A stretch of 64,000 nucleotides of DNA. Source: Inquilinus sp052113205. Lineage in GTDB: Bacteria; Pseudomonadota; Alphaproteobacteria; DSM-16000; Inquilinaceae. The DNA lies in the NCBI RefSeq assembly GCF_052113205.1, contig NZ_JBFRCU010000010.1:62001-126000 (forward strand). The letters are read 5' to 3'. The notes under the pieces were generated by a model, which saw nothing but the letters and a program-made list of their open reading frames with translations, had not been told where the DNA came from and did no database searches. This document shows positions 56,563 through 64,000 of the stretch, in pieces (the first letter of the stretch is position 1; every line of letters begins with the position of its first letter). The translations under genes and the position numbers were made by a program.

Positions 56563-57690
56563 ATGATCTCCCGGCGCTCCCTCGGCCTCGCGGCCGCCCT
56601 TCTGTTCGCCACCGCCGCGGCGTCGGCGGCCGAGACCCGGACGGTGGAGGACGTCGCCGGCCGCAGCGTGCAGGTCCCGGCCGAGGCGAAGCGGATCATC
56701 CTGGGCGAGGGGCGGCAGATCTATCTGCTGGCGGCGCTCGACACCGAGGCGCCGTTCCAGCGCGTCGTCGGCTGGCGCGACGATCTCGAGAAGGCCGACC
56801 GCGACGGCTATGAGATCTATCGCGAAAAGTACCCCTTCATCGCCGACCTGCCGCGCTTCGGCGGCGCCAAGGAGGGCACCTTCGACGTCGAGCAGGCGCT
56901 GTCGCTGCATCCCGACCTGGTGGTGATGAACCTCGAATCGAAGCTGGCGACCGACGAGGGCGGGCTGATCGACAAGCTCGCCGCCGTCGGCATCCCGGTG
57001 GTGTTCATCGATTTCCGCGAGCGGCCCTTCGAGAATGCGGAGAAGAGCATCCGCATCCTCGGCCAGGTGATCGGGCGCGGGCAGCGGGCGGAAGAGGTGA
57101 TCGCCTTCCGCCGCGCCGAGATCGAGAAGGTTACCGCCCGGCTCGCATCCTATGCCGGGCCGCGGCCGCAGGTGATGATCGACCGCGCCGGCGGCTACAG
57201 CGACGAATNCTGCATGTCCTTCGGCGACGAGAATTTCGGCCGGATGATCTCGGTCGCCGGCGGCGACAACATCGCCCGCGACCTGATCCCCGGCACCTTC
57301 GGCACGCTGAACCCGGAGCAGATCGTCGCGTCGAAGCCGGATGTGGTGATCGTCACCGGCAGCAACTGGACGCTGTACGAGACCGCCGGCGCCTGGGTCG
57401 GCGTCGGCCCCGGCGCCGACCGCGACGTCAGCCGCGCGCGGCTGCAGGCGCTGATGCAGCGCCCGGCCTTCACCACCATCCCGGCGACTGAGACCGGCCG
57501 GGTGCACGCGATCTGGCACCAGTTCTACGACAGCCCCTACCAGTTCGTGGCGATCCAGGCACTGGCGAAATGGCTGCATCCGGAGCTGTTTGCCGATCTC
57601 GACCCGGACGCCACCTTCCGCACCTTTCACGAACGCTTCCTGCCGGTGGAGTACCGGCCGGGCTATTGGGTCTCGCTGACGCCGGGATGA
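56563..57690 (+). CDS. Iron-siderophore ABC transporter substrate-binding protein
   Basis: Periplasmic FecB/FhuD-like protein of 375 residues. The signal peptide is MISRRSLGLAAALLFATAAASA. The class III binding fold has RTVEDVAGRSVQVPAEAKRI, a linking helix (EVIAFRRAEIEKVTARLA) and the end DLDPDATFRTFHERF...GYWVSLTPG. The n at 57209 falls in a codon that the truncated copy at 60311 and the pseudogene at 3829 both read as Cys, so the site is E-C-C-M or D-C-C-W. It is the intact member of a three-copy set in this window. Transporter membrane parts are not encoded nearby. Confidence 0.9.
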   Translation: MISRRSLGLAAALLFATAAASAAETRTVEDVAGRSVQVPAEAKRIILGEGRQIYLLAALDTEAPFQRVVGWRDDLEKADRDGYEIYREKYPFIADLPRFGGAKEGTFDVEQALSLHPDLVVMNLESKLATDEGGLIDKLAAVGIPVVFIDFRERPFENAEKSIRILGQVIGRGQRAEEVIAFRRAEIEKVTARLASYAGPRPQVMIDRAGGYSDEXCMSFGDENFGRMISVAGGDNIARDLIPGTFGTLNPEQIVASKPDVVIVTGSNWTLYETAGAWVGVGPGADRDVSRARLQALMQRPAFTTIPATETGRVHAIWHQFYDSPYQFVAIQALAKWLHPELFADLDPDATFRTFHERFLPVEYRPGYWVSLTPG

Positions 57691-57836
57691 GGGCCGATAA
57701 TCCTATGACGATCGCCCCATGTCATGAAAACGCCACCGGCCGCCCGTAGATTGCATGGCAGGGAGAATATAAGGCTGAAGTGCCGGAGCGTGCCACGGCC
57801 GCCCAGGGCGGCATCGAATCGAGGAGGGTTGAGCTC

Positions 57837-60296
57837 ATGCCGGGACCCGTCACACCCGAATTCGTCGTCAACACCTGGAACGGCGCCTGGCAGGACAATC
57901 CGGATGTCACGACGCTGGCCAACGGCAATGTCGTCGTCATCTGGGACTCGCCGTATCTGGACGAGGATGTCCAATACGCCGCGGCTCAGGTGTTCCGCCC
58001 CGATGGCACGCCGGTCGGCAACGAGAAGATCCTGTCGGACCTCGCGCTCATCGCCAACCATGCCCGGATCGAGGCGCTCGCGGGCGGCGGCTTCGCGGCG
58101 GTGTGGGAAGGCAGCCCCGATTCGGTCCTGGAGCGGGCCGACATCTACACCGCCGTCTATGACGACAACGGCAACCGCGTCAGCGCGATCCAGAAGGTCA
58201 ACCAGCCCACCGACGACTATTACTTCGCCCCCGAGATCGTCTCCCGCGCGAATGGCGGCTACACCGTCATCTGGTCGCGGGAAGGGACCGCCGACGGCGA
58301 GCCGGCGTTTCATGGCGACAACTCCTTCGCCCGGAGCTTTTCGGCGGCCGGTTTGCCCATCGACGCCGTGTTCCAGCTCAACCAGCGGACCTTCGGCGAC
58401 CAGCACGACGTGCGGGCGACGCAGCTCTCCAACGGCAATATCGTCACCATCTGGGAAAGCGAATACGGCAGCCAGAGCCCGTACGGAATCCCATCGGATC
58501 TGCGCGCGCGCATCCTCGGCCCCGACGGCCGGCCGGTCACGGCGGAACTCGGTCTGGCACCCGAGACCGACGGTCCCAACCAAGGCTTCGCGCTCGCCAG
58601 CACGGATATTTCCGTCGCGGCGCTCACCGGCGGCCGCTTCGTCGCGACCTGGGTGGAGACGGTTCTCGACGCCCAGCCGGACGGCGACACCGCCTTCCGT
58701 CTCTACGGCCGGATCTTCTCGGCCGACGGCCGGCCCGAGACGGCGACGTTCCAGATCAACACCTTCGACGGCGAGATCCCGGACCATTCGAGCGTGGTCG
58801 GCCTGGCGGGCGGCGGCTTCGCCGTGGTCTGGGACCAGTGGCCGCCGGACGCATGGCCGCTTCCGGACCAGCATTTCAAGGAGGTGTTCGGCCAGTACTT
58901 CTTCGAGGACGGGCGCAAGGTCGGCGGCAACTTCCTGATCAACCAGTCCTATGTCGGCAACCAGGAATGGCCGTCGGTCACGGCGCTGGAGACCGGCGGG
59001 TTCTTCGTGGCCTATGAGAGCGAGGATCTCGACGGCGACGACGACGGGATCGGCGGCCGCGTGTTCTCCGGCGTCACGGTCGCGACGCTGACCGGCTCCG
59101 CTGCCGCCGATCTGCTGCAAGGCGGCAGCGGCAGCGAGCGCATCTTGGGCCTCGCCGGCAACGATCAGCTGGTCGGGAATAGCGGCGACGATATCCTGAC
59201 GGGTGACGGCGGCAACGACGTGCTTCCTGGCGGCGCCGGGGCCGACTGGCTCGATGGCGGCGCCGGCAGCGACACCGTCAGCTACTACACCGCCACGGTC
59301 GGCGTGACGGTGGATCTCGCCACCGGCAAGGGCACCGGCGGCGAGGCCCAGGGTGACCGGCTGGTCTCGATCGAGAATGTTTCGGGCAGCCAGGCCGGCG
59401 ACACCCTCACCGGCAACGCCGGCGCCAACACCCTGCAGGGCTGGAACGGCAACGACGTGCTCCGCGGCGGCGCCGGGGCCGACCGGCTCGATGGCGGCGT
59501 GGGCATCGACACGGCCAGCTACTACACCGGCACGGTTGGAATCTCGGTGGATCTCTCCACTGGCCAGGGCGCCGGCGGCGAGGCCCAGGGCGACAGGCTG
59601 GCCTCGATCGAGAATGTCTCGGGCGGCCAGGCCAGCGACACCCTCGCCGGCAATGCCGGCGCCAACACGCTGCAAGGCTGGAACGGCAGCGACGTGCTCC
59701 GCGGCGGCGCCGGGGCGGATCGCCTCGACGGTGGCGCCGGCATCGACACCGCGACCTATTGGGGCGAGACAACCGGCGTGACGGTGAATCTCGCCACCGG
59801 CACGGGCACCGGCGGCAACGCCCAGGGCGACATCCTGATCGGGATCGAGAACGTCAACGGCGGCAAGGCCGGGGACACCCTGATCGGCAGCGCCGGCGCC
59901 AATGCGCTCAACGGCTATGACGGCAGCGACGTGCTCCGCGGCGGCGCCGGCAAGGACACGCTGACCGGCGGCAGCGGCGGCGACCGCTTCGCCTTCGCCG
60001 CGACGGGCGACAGCGTCACGGGCGCCAACGCCGACCGGATCACCGACTTCAGCCGGGCCCAGGGCGACCGGATCGATCTGTCAGCGCTCGACGCCAATTC
60101 GGCCGCCACCGGCAACCAGGCCTTCAGCTTCATCGGCAGCGGTGCCTTCACCCATCATGCGGGCCAACTGCGCGCCGCCGTCACCGGCCCCGGCGTCACG
60201 ACCATCGCCGGTGATGTCAACGGCGACGGCGTCTCCGATTTCCACATCCAGCTCACCGGTGCCGTCGGCCTCGTCGCCGCCGACTTTGTGCTGTAG
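57837..60296 (+). CDS. RTX-type calcium-binding repeat protein with tandem 79-residue modules
   Basis: 819 residues from the ATG at 57837 (GAGGAGGG upstream). About residues 1-415 are repeated beta units of the kind TLANGNVVVIWDS, LAGGGFAAVWEG, LSNGNIVTIWES and LTGGRFVATW, likely a beta-propeller or repeat domain. From about 425 come RTX nonapeptides (GGSGSERILG, GNDQLVGNSG, GGNDVLPGGAG), then three consecutive 79-residue modules, each with nonapeptides and a DTxxYxxxxVGVTVDLATG strand. The C-terminus (DRIDLSALDAN, FHIQLTGAVGLVAADFVL) is a typical type I secretion tail. No T1SS genes are adjacent. It is probably a secreted or surface-bound protein with calcium-dependent folding. Confidence 0.88.
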   Translation: MPGPVTPEFVVNTWNGAWQDNPDVTTLANGNVVVIWDSPYLDEDVQYAAAQVFRPDGTPVGNEKILSDLALIANHARIEALAGGGFAAVWEGSPDSVLERADIYTAVYDDNGNRVSAIQKVNQPTDDYYFAPEIVSRANGGYTVIWSREGTADGEPAFHGDNSFARSFSAAGLPIDAVFQLNQRTFGDQHDVRATQLSNGNIVTIWESEYGSQSPYGIPSDLRARILGPDGRPVTAELGLAPETDGPNQGFALASTDISVAALTGGRFVATWVETVLDAQPDGDTAFRLYGRIFSADGRPETATFQINTFDGEIPDHSSVVGLAGGGFAVVWDQWPPDAWPLPDQHFKEVFGQYFFEDGRKVGGNFLINQSYVGNQEWPSVTALETGGFFVAYESEDLDGDDDGIGGRVFSGVTVATLTGSAAADLLQGGSGSERILGLAGNDQLVGNSGDDILTGDGGNDVLPGGAGADWLDGGAGSDTVSYYTATVGVTVDLATGKGTGGEAQGDRLVSIENVSGSQAGDTLTGNAGANTLQGWNGNDVLRGGAGADRLDGGVGIDTASYYTGTVGISVDLSTGQGAGGEAQGDRLASIENVSGGQASDTLAGNAGANTLQGWNGSDVLRGGAGADRLDGGAGIDTATYWGETTGVTVNLATGTGTGGNAQGDILIGIENVNGGKAGDTLIGSAGANALNGYDGSDVLRGGAGKDTLTGGSGGDRFAFAATGDSVTGANADRITDFSRAQGDRIDLSALDANSAATGNQAFSFIGSGAFTHHAGQLRAAVTGPGVTTIAGDVNGDGVSDFHIQLTGAVGLVAADFVL
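59214..59924 (+). repeat. Three tandem 237-bp coding repeats
   Basis: Units start at 59214, 59451 and 59688 with exactly 237 bases between starts, each encoding 79 residues that begin (N/S)DVL(P/R)GGAG. A partial fourth unit begins at 59925 (SDVLRGGAGKD). The high nucleotide identity and equal lengths indicate recent tandem duplication with in-frame selection. Confidence 0.9.
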
Positions 60297-60310
60297 CACC
60301 GGGCATCGGT

Positions 60311-60442
60311 GCCGCGGCCGCAGGTGATGATTGACCGCACCGGCGGCAACAGCGGCGAATGCTGCATGTTCCGCACCTTCCACGAGCATTTCCTGCCGGC
60401 GGAGGACCGGCCGGCTATTGGGTCTCGCTCACGCCGGGGTGA
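60311..60442 (+). pseudogene. Remnant of a siderophore-binding-protein gene (internal deletion)
   Basis: Two blocks match the gene at 56563-57690: 60311-60366 equals its region near 57163-57220 (CCGCGGCCGCAGGTGATGAT, then GAATGCTGCATG), and 60367-60442 equals its final part (CGCACCTTCCACGAG, GGCTATTGGGTCTCGCTCACG, stop TGA at 60440). About 390 bases between the blocks are missing. It lies just after the RTX gene, so the duplication carried the end of the binding-protein gene downstream. It has no start and cannot be functional. Confidence 0.8.
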
Positions 60443-60500
60443 GGGTGGTCGGTTCCGCTTCTAGCATCGGGGGCTGGGGGNGGGGCGGGTCTGCACCCCC

Positions 60501-60680
60501 CTGCTCGCCGCCTTCCCGAAGACCTTTCACCGGGCCCGGCTCGCCGCCGCCTTGGCCAGCGGCCTGGGGCTGGAGGATGCCATCCGGCGCGGGAATGCCG
60601 CCGCCGGCCGCCTGGTGTCGCTCGGAGACGAGGAGCGGGACGCCCGCTTCGGCGCGGCTGGTCCGCAGGCGGCGGGCTGA
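60501..60680 (+). pseudogene. Possible remnant of a PfkB-family sugar kinase C-terminus
   Basis: An open frame of 59 codons ending at TGA 60678-60680, with AFPKTFHRARLAAALASGLG and LEDAIRRGNAAAGRLVS. This resembles the GDTFHGA...A-LA-G-LEAAIRxANAAA end of PfkB-type kinases. The catalytic GAGD motif is absent, and there is no start. The match is suggestive only. Confidence 0.4.
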
Positions 60681-60721
60681 TGCAGACCCGGTCCACTGGG
60701 TTCGAGACCTGCACGCAATGA

Positions 60722-62038
60722 TCAGCCCGACGTTTTTCGAGAGCCGGATGACTGTTGATCAGCGGCATGCTCGCCCTCGGATGGCTGTGTCGCCGCAACC
60801 TGCACGCGCATACCGTCGCGTATGTTCACGGGCGGGTTCAGGACCACCTGATCGCCGTCGTTCAGCCCGGCCCGGATGTCGAGGCTGGCGCCGTTATCGG
60901 CCAGCACGTCGAGATGGTGCAACTGCAGTGCTCCGTTCGAGTACACGGCGGCCGAAAGTCCGTGCTCGTCGAAGATGACCGCCTGCGACGGCAGCACGAT
61001 CACGGGGCTGGGCCGCGGGATCGCCAGCCGGACGACGCAGTACAACCCGGCGGTGAGTGCCCCATCGGAGTTGTCGACATCGACCTCGGCCAGCAGCGTC
61101 CTGGTGCCTGGCTGCAAAGAGCCGGCGGTGCGGGCGACGCGGCCATGGAAGACCCGGCCGGGCAGCTGCGGCACCGTCACCTCGGCATCCTCACCATCCT
61201 TGAGCGCGAAGTAGTCCTCCTGCGGCACGAAGATCTGAATCCGCAGCGTGCTGGTCTGCACCAGCGACAGCAGCGGTGTGCCGGAGGCACTATCCGCGGT
61301 CACGAGTGTGCCGACGTCGAAGTTGCGGCTGGCGACAACCCCGTCGAACGGGGCCACCACCCTCTCGAAGCCGGTCAACTGCTGGAGCCGCGCTACATCG
61401 GCCTGCTGGGCGACGATACTGGCTTGGGCCGCGGCGACGGCTGCGGTGGTGGCGGCCTGGCTGGAGCTGTCGGTGTCGCCCTGCTCCTTGCTGGCCCAGC
61501 CCTGCTGCACCAGCCGCGTGGTGCGCTGGTTGGTGACCACCGCGAGGTGCTCATTGGCCCGGTCCTGCGCCAGGGTCGCCTGGGTCTGGGCAAGCTGCGC
61601 CGTCGCCTGGCCCAGTTGCTGGTCCAGATCAGGCGCCGCGATCACGGCCATGACGTCGCCCGCCTTGACATGGCTGCCGATGTCGACGTTGCGGGTGGCG
61701 ATGTAACCGGTCGCGCGGGCGTTCACCACGGTGCTGGTGAAGGCGTCGGTGGTGCCCGGCAGCTCGTCGATCTTCGGGCCCTGCACCATGGTAACGGCGA
61801 CCGTGCGAACGATCGGCCGATCGTCACGGATCTCGTTGCGCACGGTCGTCGCCTGGGCGTCGAGCACGCTGCGACTCCACAGGCCAAAGCCGACCGCCCC
61901 GCCGATCGCGACGATCGACGTCAGCCCGAGGANTCGCGCGATCCGCCGCCGCCCTGGTGTCGGGCCAGCCGGAGGAGCGGTGTTCTGCTCCGTGTGGCCG
62001 GTGGGGCTGTCGATGGGACGGTGGTCCAAGATGGTCAC
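60722..62038 (-). CDS. RND efflux periplasmic adaptor (HlyD/MdtA family)
   Basis: 438-residue membrane fusion protein. An N-terminal TM anchor (LGLTSIVAIGGAVGFGLW, n at 61933) is followed by a biotinyl-lipoyl-like half (NARATGYIATRNVDIGSHVKAGDVMAVI), a coiled-coil hairpin of about 60 residues (LGQATAQLAQTQATLAQDRA), the second lipoyl half (VVAPFDGVVASRNFDVGTLV) and a beta-barrel domain (IQIFVPQEDYFALKDGEDAEVTVPQLPG). The start overlaps the pump gene's stop by four bases (ATGA). It links the RND pump to an outer-membrane channel, which is not encoded in the window. Confidence 0.92.
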   Translation of the reverse strand: MTILDHRPIDSPTGHTEQNTAPPAGPTPGRRRIARXLGLTSIVAIGGAVGFGLWSRSVLDAQATTVRNEIRDDRPIVRTVAVTMVQGPKIDELPGTTDAFTSTVVNARATGYIATRNVDIGSHVKAGDVMAVIAAPDLDQQLGQATAQLAQTQATLAQDRANEHLAVVTNQRTTRLVQQGWASKEQGDTDSSSQAATTAAVAAAQASIVAQQADVARLQQLTGFERVVAPFDGVVASRNFDVGTLVTADSASGTPLLSLVQTSTLRIQIFVPQEDYFALKDGEDAEVTVPQLPGRVFHGRVARTAGSLQPGTRTLLAEVDVDNSDGALTAGLYCVVRLAIPRPSPVIVLPSQAVIFDEHGLSAAVYSNGALQLHHLDVLADNGASLDIRAGLNDGDQVVLNPPVNIRDGMRVQVAATQPSEGEHAADQQSSGSRKTSG

Positions 62039-64000
62039 TCCGCGACGGGGGAGAGGGGCCGCTGCCGCCTGGATCCCAGGCCGGCGATCAGGGCGTAGAG
62101 GAAGGGCACGAACAGAAGTGTGGTCAGGGTGCCGGCGCTGACGCCGCCGATCACGGCCCGGGCCAGGGCAGCGTTCTGCTCCTCGCCGGGGCCGCCGATC
62201 GCCATCGGCAGCATGCCGACGACCATGGCCGCCGCAGTCATCAGCACCGGCCGCAGCCGGGTGACGCCCGCGGAAAGCGCGGCCTCGAAGGGCGGGTGCC
62301 CGGCCCGGCTCTGATCGCGGGCGAAGGTGACCAGCAGGATCGAGTTCGCCGAGGCCACGCCCACCGCCATGATCGCGCCCATCAGCGACGGCACGCTCAA
62401 ACTGGTGCCGGTCACGAACAGCATCAGGATGATGCCGCTCATGGCGCCGGGCAGGGCCAGCAGCACCGCCAGCGGGTCGCGGAAGCTCTGATAGTTCACC
62501 ACCATCAACAGGTACACGGCTATGGCGGCGAAGGTCAGGCCGAGGCCGAGATCCCGGAAGGCGGAGTCCATGCTGCTGATCTGGCCGCGGATCGCGATGG
62601 TGTTGCCGGGCTGCAGGGTCTTCTGCGCATCGCCGACCATGGACCGGATCTGGGTTGCCACTCGGCCGAGGTCCTTCGCGTCGACGCTGGCGTAGACGTC
62701 GTAGACCTCCTGGATGTTGCTTTGGTTGAACACCGACTGCACCCCGGCGCGGTGCGGCGCCGCGATGTTGCCCAGCAAGTTCGGCACCACGCCGCCATCC
62801 GCGGTGGTGGCGGCGCCGATCGGCGTGTTGTTCAGGTCGTTCAGGCTGGCGACGCGGTACTCCGGCGTCTGGACGGCGAGGTAGTAGGCGATGCCCGTCG
62901 TCGGGTCGGTCCAGAAGTTCGGCTGCACCTGGGTCGACGAGCTGAGGCTGATGTTCACGTCATTGGCCACCTGGGTCATGTTCAGCCCCAGCTGCTGCGC
63001 CCGGGTGCGGTCGACCGTGTAGTCGAGCTCCGGCGCCTTCAGTTCCTGCTGCACATGCACGTCGACCAGGCCGGGGATGGCGGCCAGCCGGTCGCGCAGC
63101 GTCTGGGCCATGGCCTGGTTGCCGGCGACGTTGCGGCCGGCGATCTGCACGTCGATCTGGCTCGGCACGCCGAAGTTCAGCACCTGGGTGACGATGTCCG
63201 ACGGCTGGACGTAGAACAGCGCATCCGGGAACTGGACCGGCAGCTGGCGCCGCAGCGCCTGGACGTACTGCTCGGTCGGCCGGTGGCCGGGGTTGAGCTG
63301 GAGCTGGATCACGCCGTCATTGGGGCCGATCTCGGTGCCGTCGGTGAAGGCCAGGTTGTAGGAGCGCTGCGGCAGGCCGATGTTGTCGATCACCAGGCCG
63401 AGATCCTGCTGCGGGATCTGCCCCCGGATCACGTCCTCGATCCGGCTGAACTCCTCGGCGGCGGTCTCGATCCGGGTGCGTGGCGGCAGGCGGACGTGCA
63501 ACTGGATCATGCCGGCGTCGACCGCGGGGAAGAAATCGTGCCCCAGCATGGTGAACAGCCCGCCGGCGCCCGCCAGCACCGCCAGCGCGACGCCCAGCGT
63601 GATCGCGCGGCGGCGGATGATGNCGGCCAGCAGCCAGGCGTAGAACTCGCGGAACCGGTTGAACTGGCGGTCGAAGGCCGCATGGGCGCGGGACAGCGCC
63701 GTGGTCTTGCCGGCCTCGCGCCGGCTGTGCTCGCCGCGCAGCAGCAGCCGGATGATGATCGGCGTCAGCGTGCGCGACAGGCCGTAGGAGGCGATCATGG
63801 CGAAGACCACGGCCAAGGCCAGCGGCGTGAAGATGTAGCGGATCGCGCCCTGCATGAAGAACACGGCAACGAAGACGCAGCAGATCGCAGAGGTCGAGAT
63901 CAGGGTCGGCAGGGCGATGCCGGCCGCGCCCTCCAGCACCGCGTCGTCGAAGGGCCTTCGCTCCTCCAGCATGCGGTAGGTGTTCTCGATCGTCACCGTG
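62035..64000 (-). CDS. RND efflux pump, inner-membrane transporter (N-terminus outside window)
   Basis: Hydrophobe/amphiphile efflux-type RND pump; about 655 codons are present and the start lies beyond the right edge. The frame enters at TVTIENTYRMLEERRPFDDAVLEGAAGIALPTLISTSAI, which equals the segment before TM4-TM6 of AcrB-like pumps. A TM segment follows (FTPLALAVVFAMIASYGLSRTLTPI), then the large porter loop, and late TM helices such as LLVTFARDQSRAGHPPFEAALSAGVTRLRPVLMTAAAMVVGMLP. One residue is unresolved (n at 63623). The gene order pump-then-adaptor is the reverse of the usual one. Confidence 0.92.
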   Translation of the reverse strand, partial: TVTIENTYRMLEERRPFDDAVLEGAAGIALPTLISTSAICCVFVAVFFMQGAIRYIFTPLALAVVFAMIASYGLSRTLTPIIIRLLLRGEHSRREAGKTTALSRAHAAFDRQFNRFREFYAWLLAXIIRRRAITLGVALAVLAGAGGLFTMLGHDFFPAVDAGMIQLHVRLPPRTRIETAAEEFSRIEDVIRGQIPQQDLGLVIDNIGLPQRSYNLAFTDGTEIGPNDGVIQLQLNPGHRPTEQYVQALRRQLPVQFPDALFYVQPSDIVTQVLNFGVPSQIDVQIAGRNVAGNQAMAQTLRDRLAAIPGLVDVHVQQELKAPELDYTVDRTRAQQLGLNMTQVANDVNISLSSSTQVQPNFWTDPTTGIAYYLAVQTPEYRVASLNDLNNTPIGAATTADGGVVPNLLGNIAAPHRAGVQSVFNQSNIQEVYDVYASVDAKDLGRVATQIRSMVGDAQKTLQPGNTIAIRGQISSMDSAFRDLGLGLTFAAIAVYLLMVVNYQSFRDPLAVLLALPGAMSGIILMLFVTGTSLSVPSLMGAIMAVGVASANSILLVTFARDQSRAGHPPFEAALSAGVTRLRPVLMTAAAMVVGMLPMAIGGPGEEQNAALARAVIGGVSAGTLTTLLFVPFLYALIAGLGSRRQRPLSPVAE

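Noticed and set aside
57663..59675. A 670-codon minus-strand frame opposite the RTX repeat gene
   Set aside because: Composition-driven shadow; tandem RTX motifs lie on the plus strand.

Overview
The window is a GC-rich chromosomal segment of an alphaproteobacterium, most likely a Rhodospirillales or Azospirillaceae-like soil or plant-associated organism. The reasons are a PetP/PetR-like regulator locus beside ilvE, the uvrC-pgsA-molybdopterin gene order, an alphaproteobacterial LexA box (GAAC-N7-GAAC) upstream of uvrB, NudC/KdsB/PheA relatives and a Yej-type peptide importer. Fifteen or so ambiguous bases (n) are scattered through it; most lie harmlessly inside codons, but the one at 3904 mimics a frameshift. 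No tRNA, rRNA, CRISPR array, prophage or insertion sequence was recognised.

Layout. 1-2402 (minus) is a MarR regulator, an OmpR-type response regulator and an EnvZ-like kinase cut by the left edge, divergent from ilvE. 3387-4953 holds hairpin repeats and a decaying iron-siderophore locus: a TonB receptor stump, a Fur-box-like site and a doubly frameshifted binding-protein gene. 4950-6356 is an MFS exporter. 6461-15186 (minus) carries moaE, moaD, moeA, mobB, pgsA and uvrC, then a pteridine-reductase-like SDR and uvrB under a perfect LexA box. 15193-16416 is a MarR operon with a palindromic operator and apparently leaderless start. Then come a dus gene, a YCII/ECF42 sigma pair, an AT-rich islet with an orphan small protein, and a large secreted nuclease with RTX repeats (20235-23075).

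23260-27964 is an ethanolamine catabolism cluster (eutB, eutC, permease, AraC regulator). It is followed by a BMP-family binding protein, pxpA and a B12-binding radical SAM protein. 32212-35565 encodes a 1117-residue LysM protein of unknown function. 35587-43524 (minus) is a Yej-like peptide ABC importer with two binding proteins. 43671-47632 contains a membrane-anchored cytochrome c, kdsB, pheA, a frameshifted antitoxin remnant, mobile hairpin repeats and nudC. 47775-52275 is a tripartite tricarboxylate transporter (tctC, tctB, tctA) followed by an amidase.

The most unusual part is 52373-56255. A 1136-residue modular protein resembles DUF4781-type polymorphic toxins or effectors and ends in what looks like a kinase-like domain. 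Just upstream lies a 131-residue protein homologous to that C-terminal domain alone. It is followed by a second, intact iron-siderophore binding-protein gene with its own Fur-box-like site, an RTX protein with three exact-length 237-bp repeats, a gene graveyard (remnants of the binding protein and of a possible sugar kinase), and an RND efflux pump and adaptor that run off the right edge.
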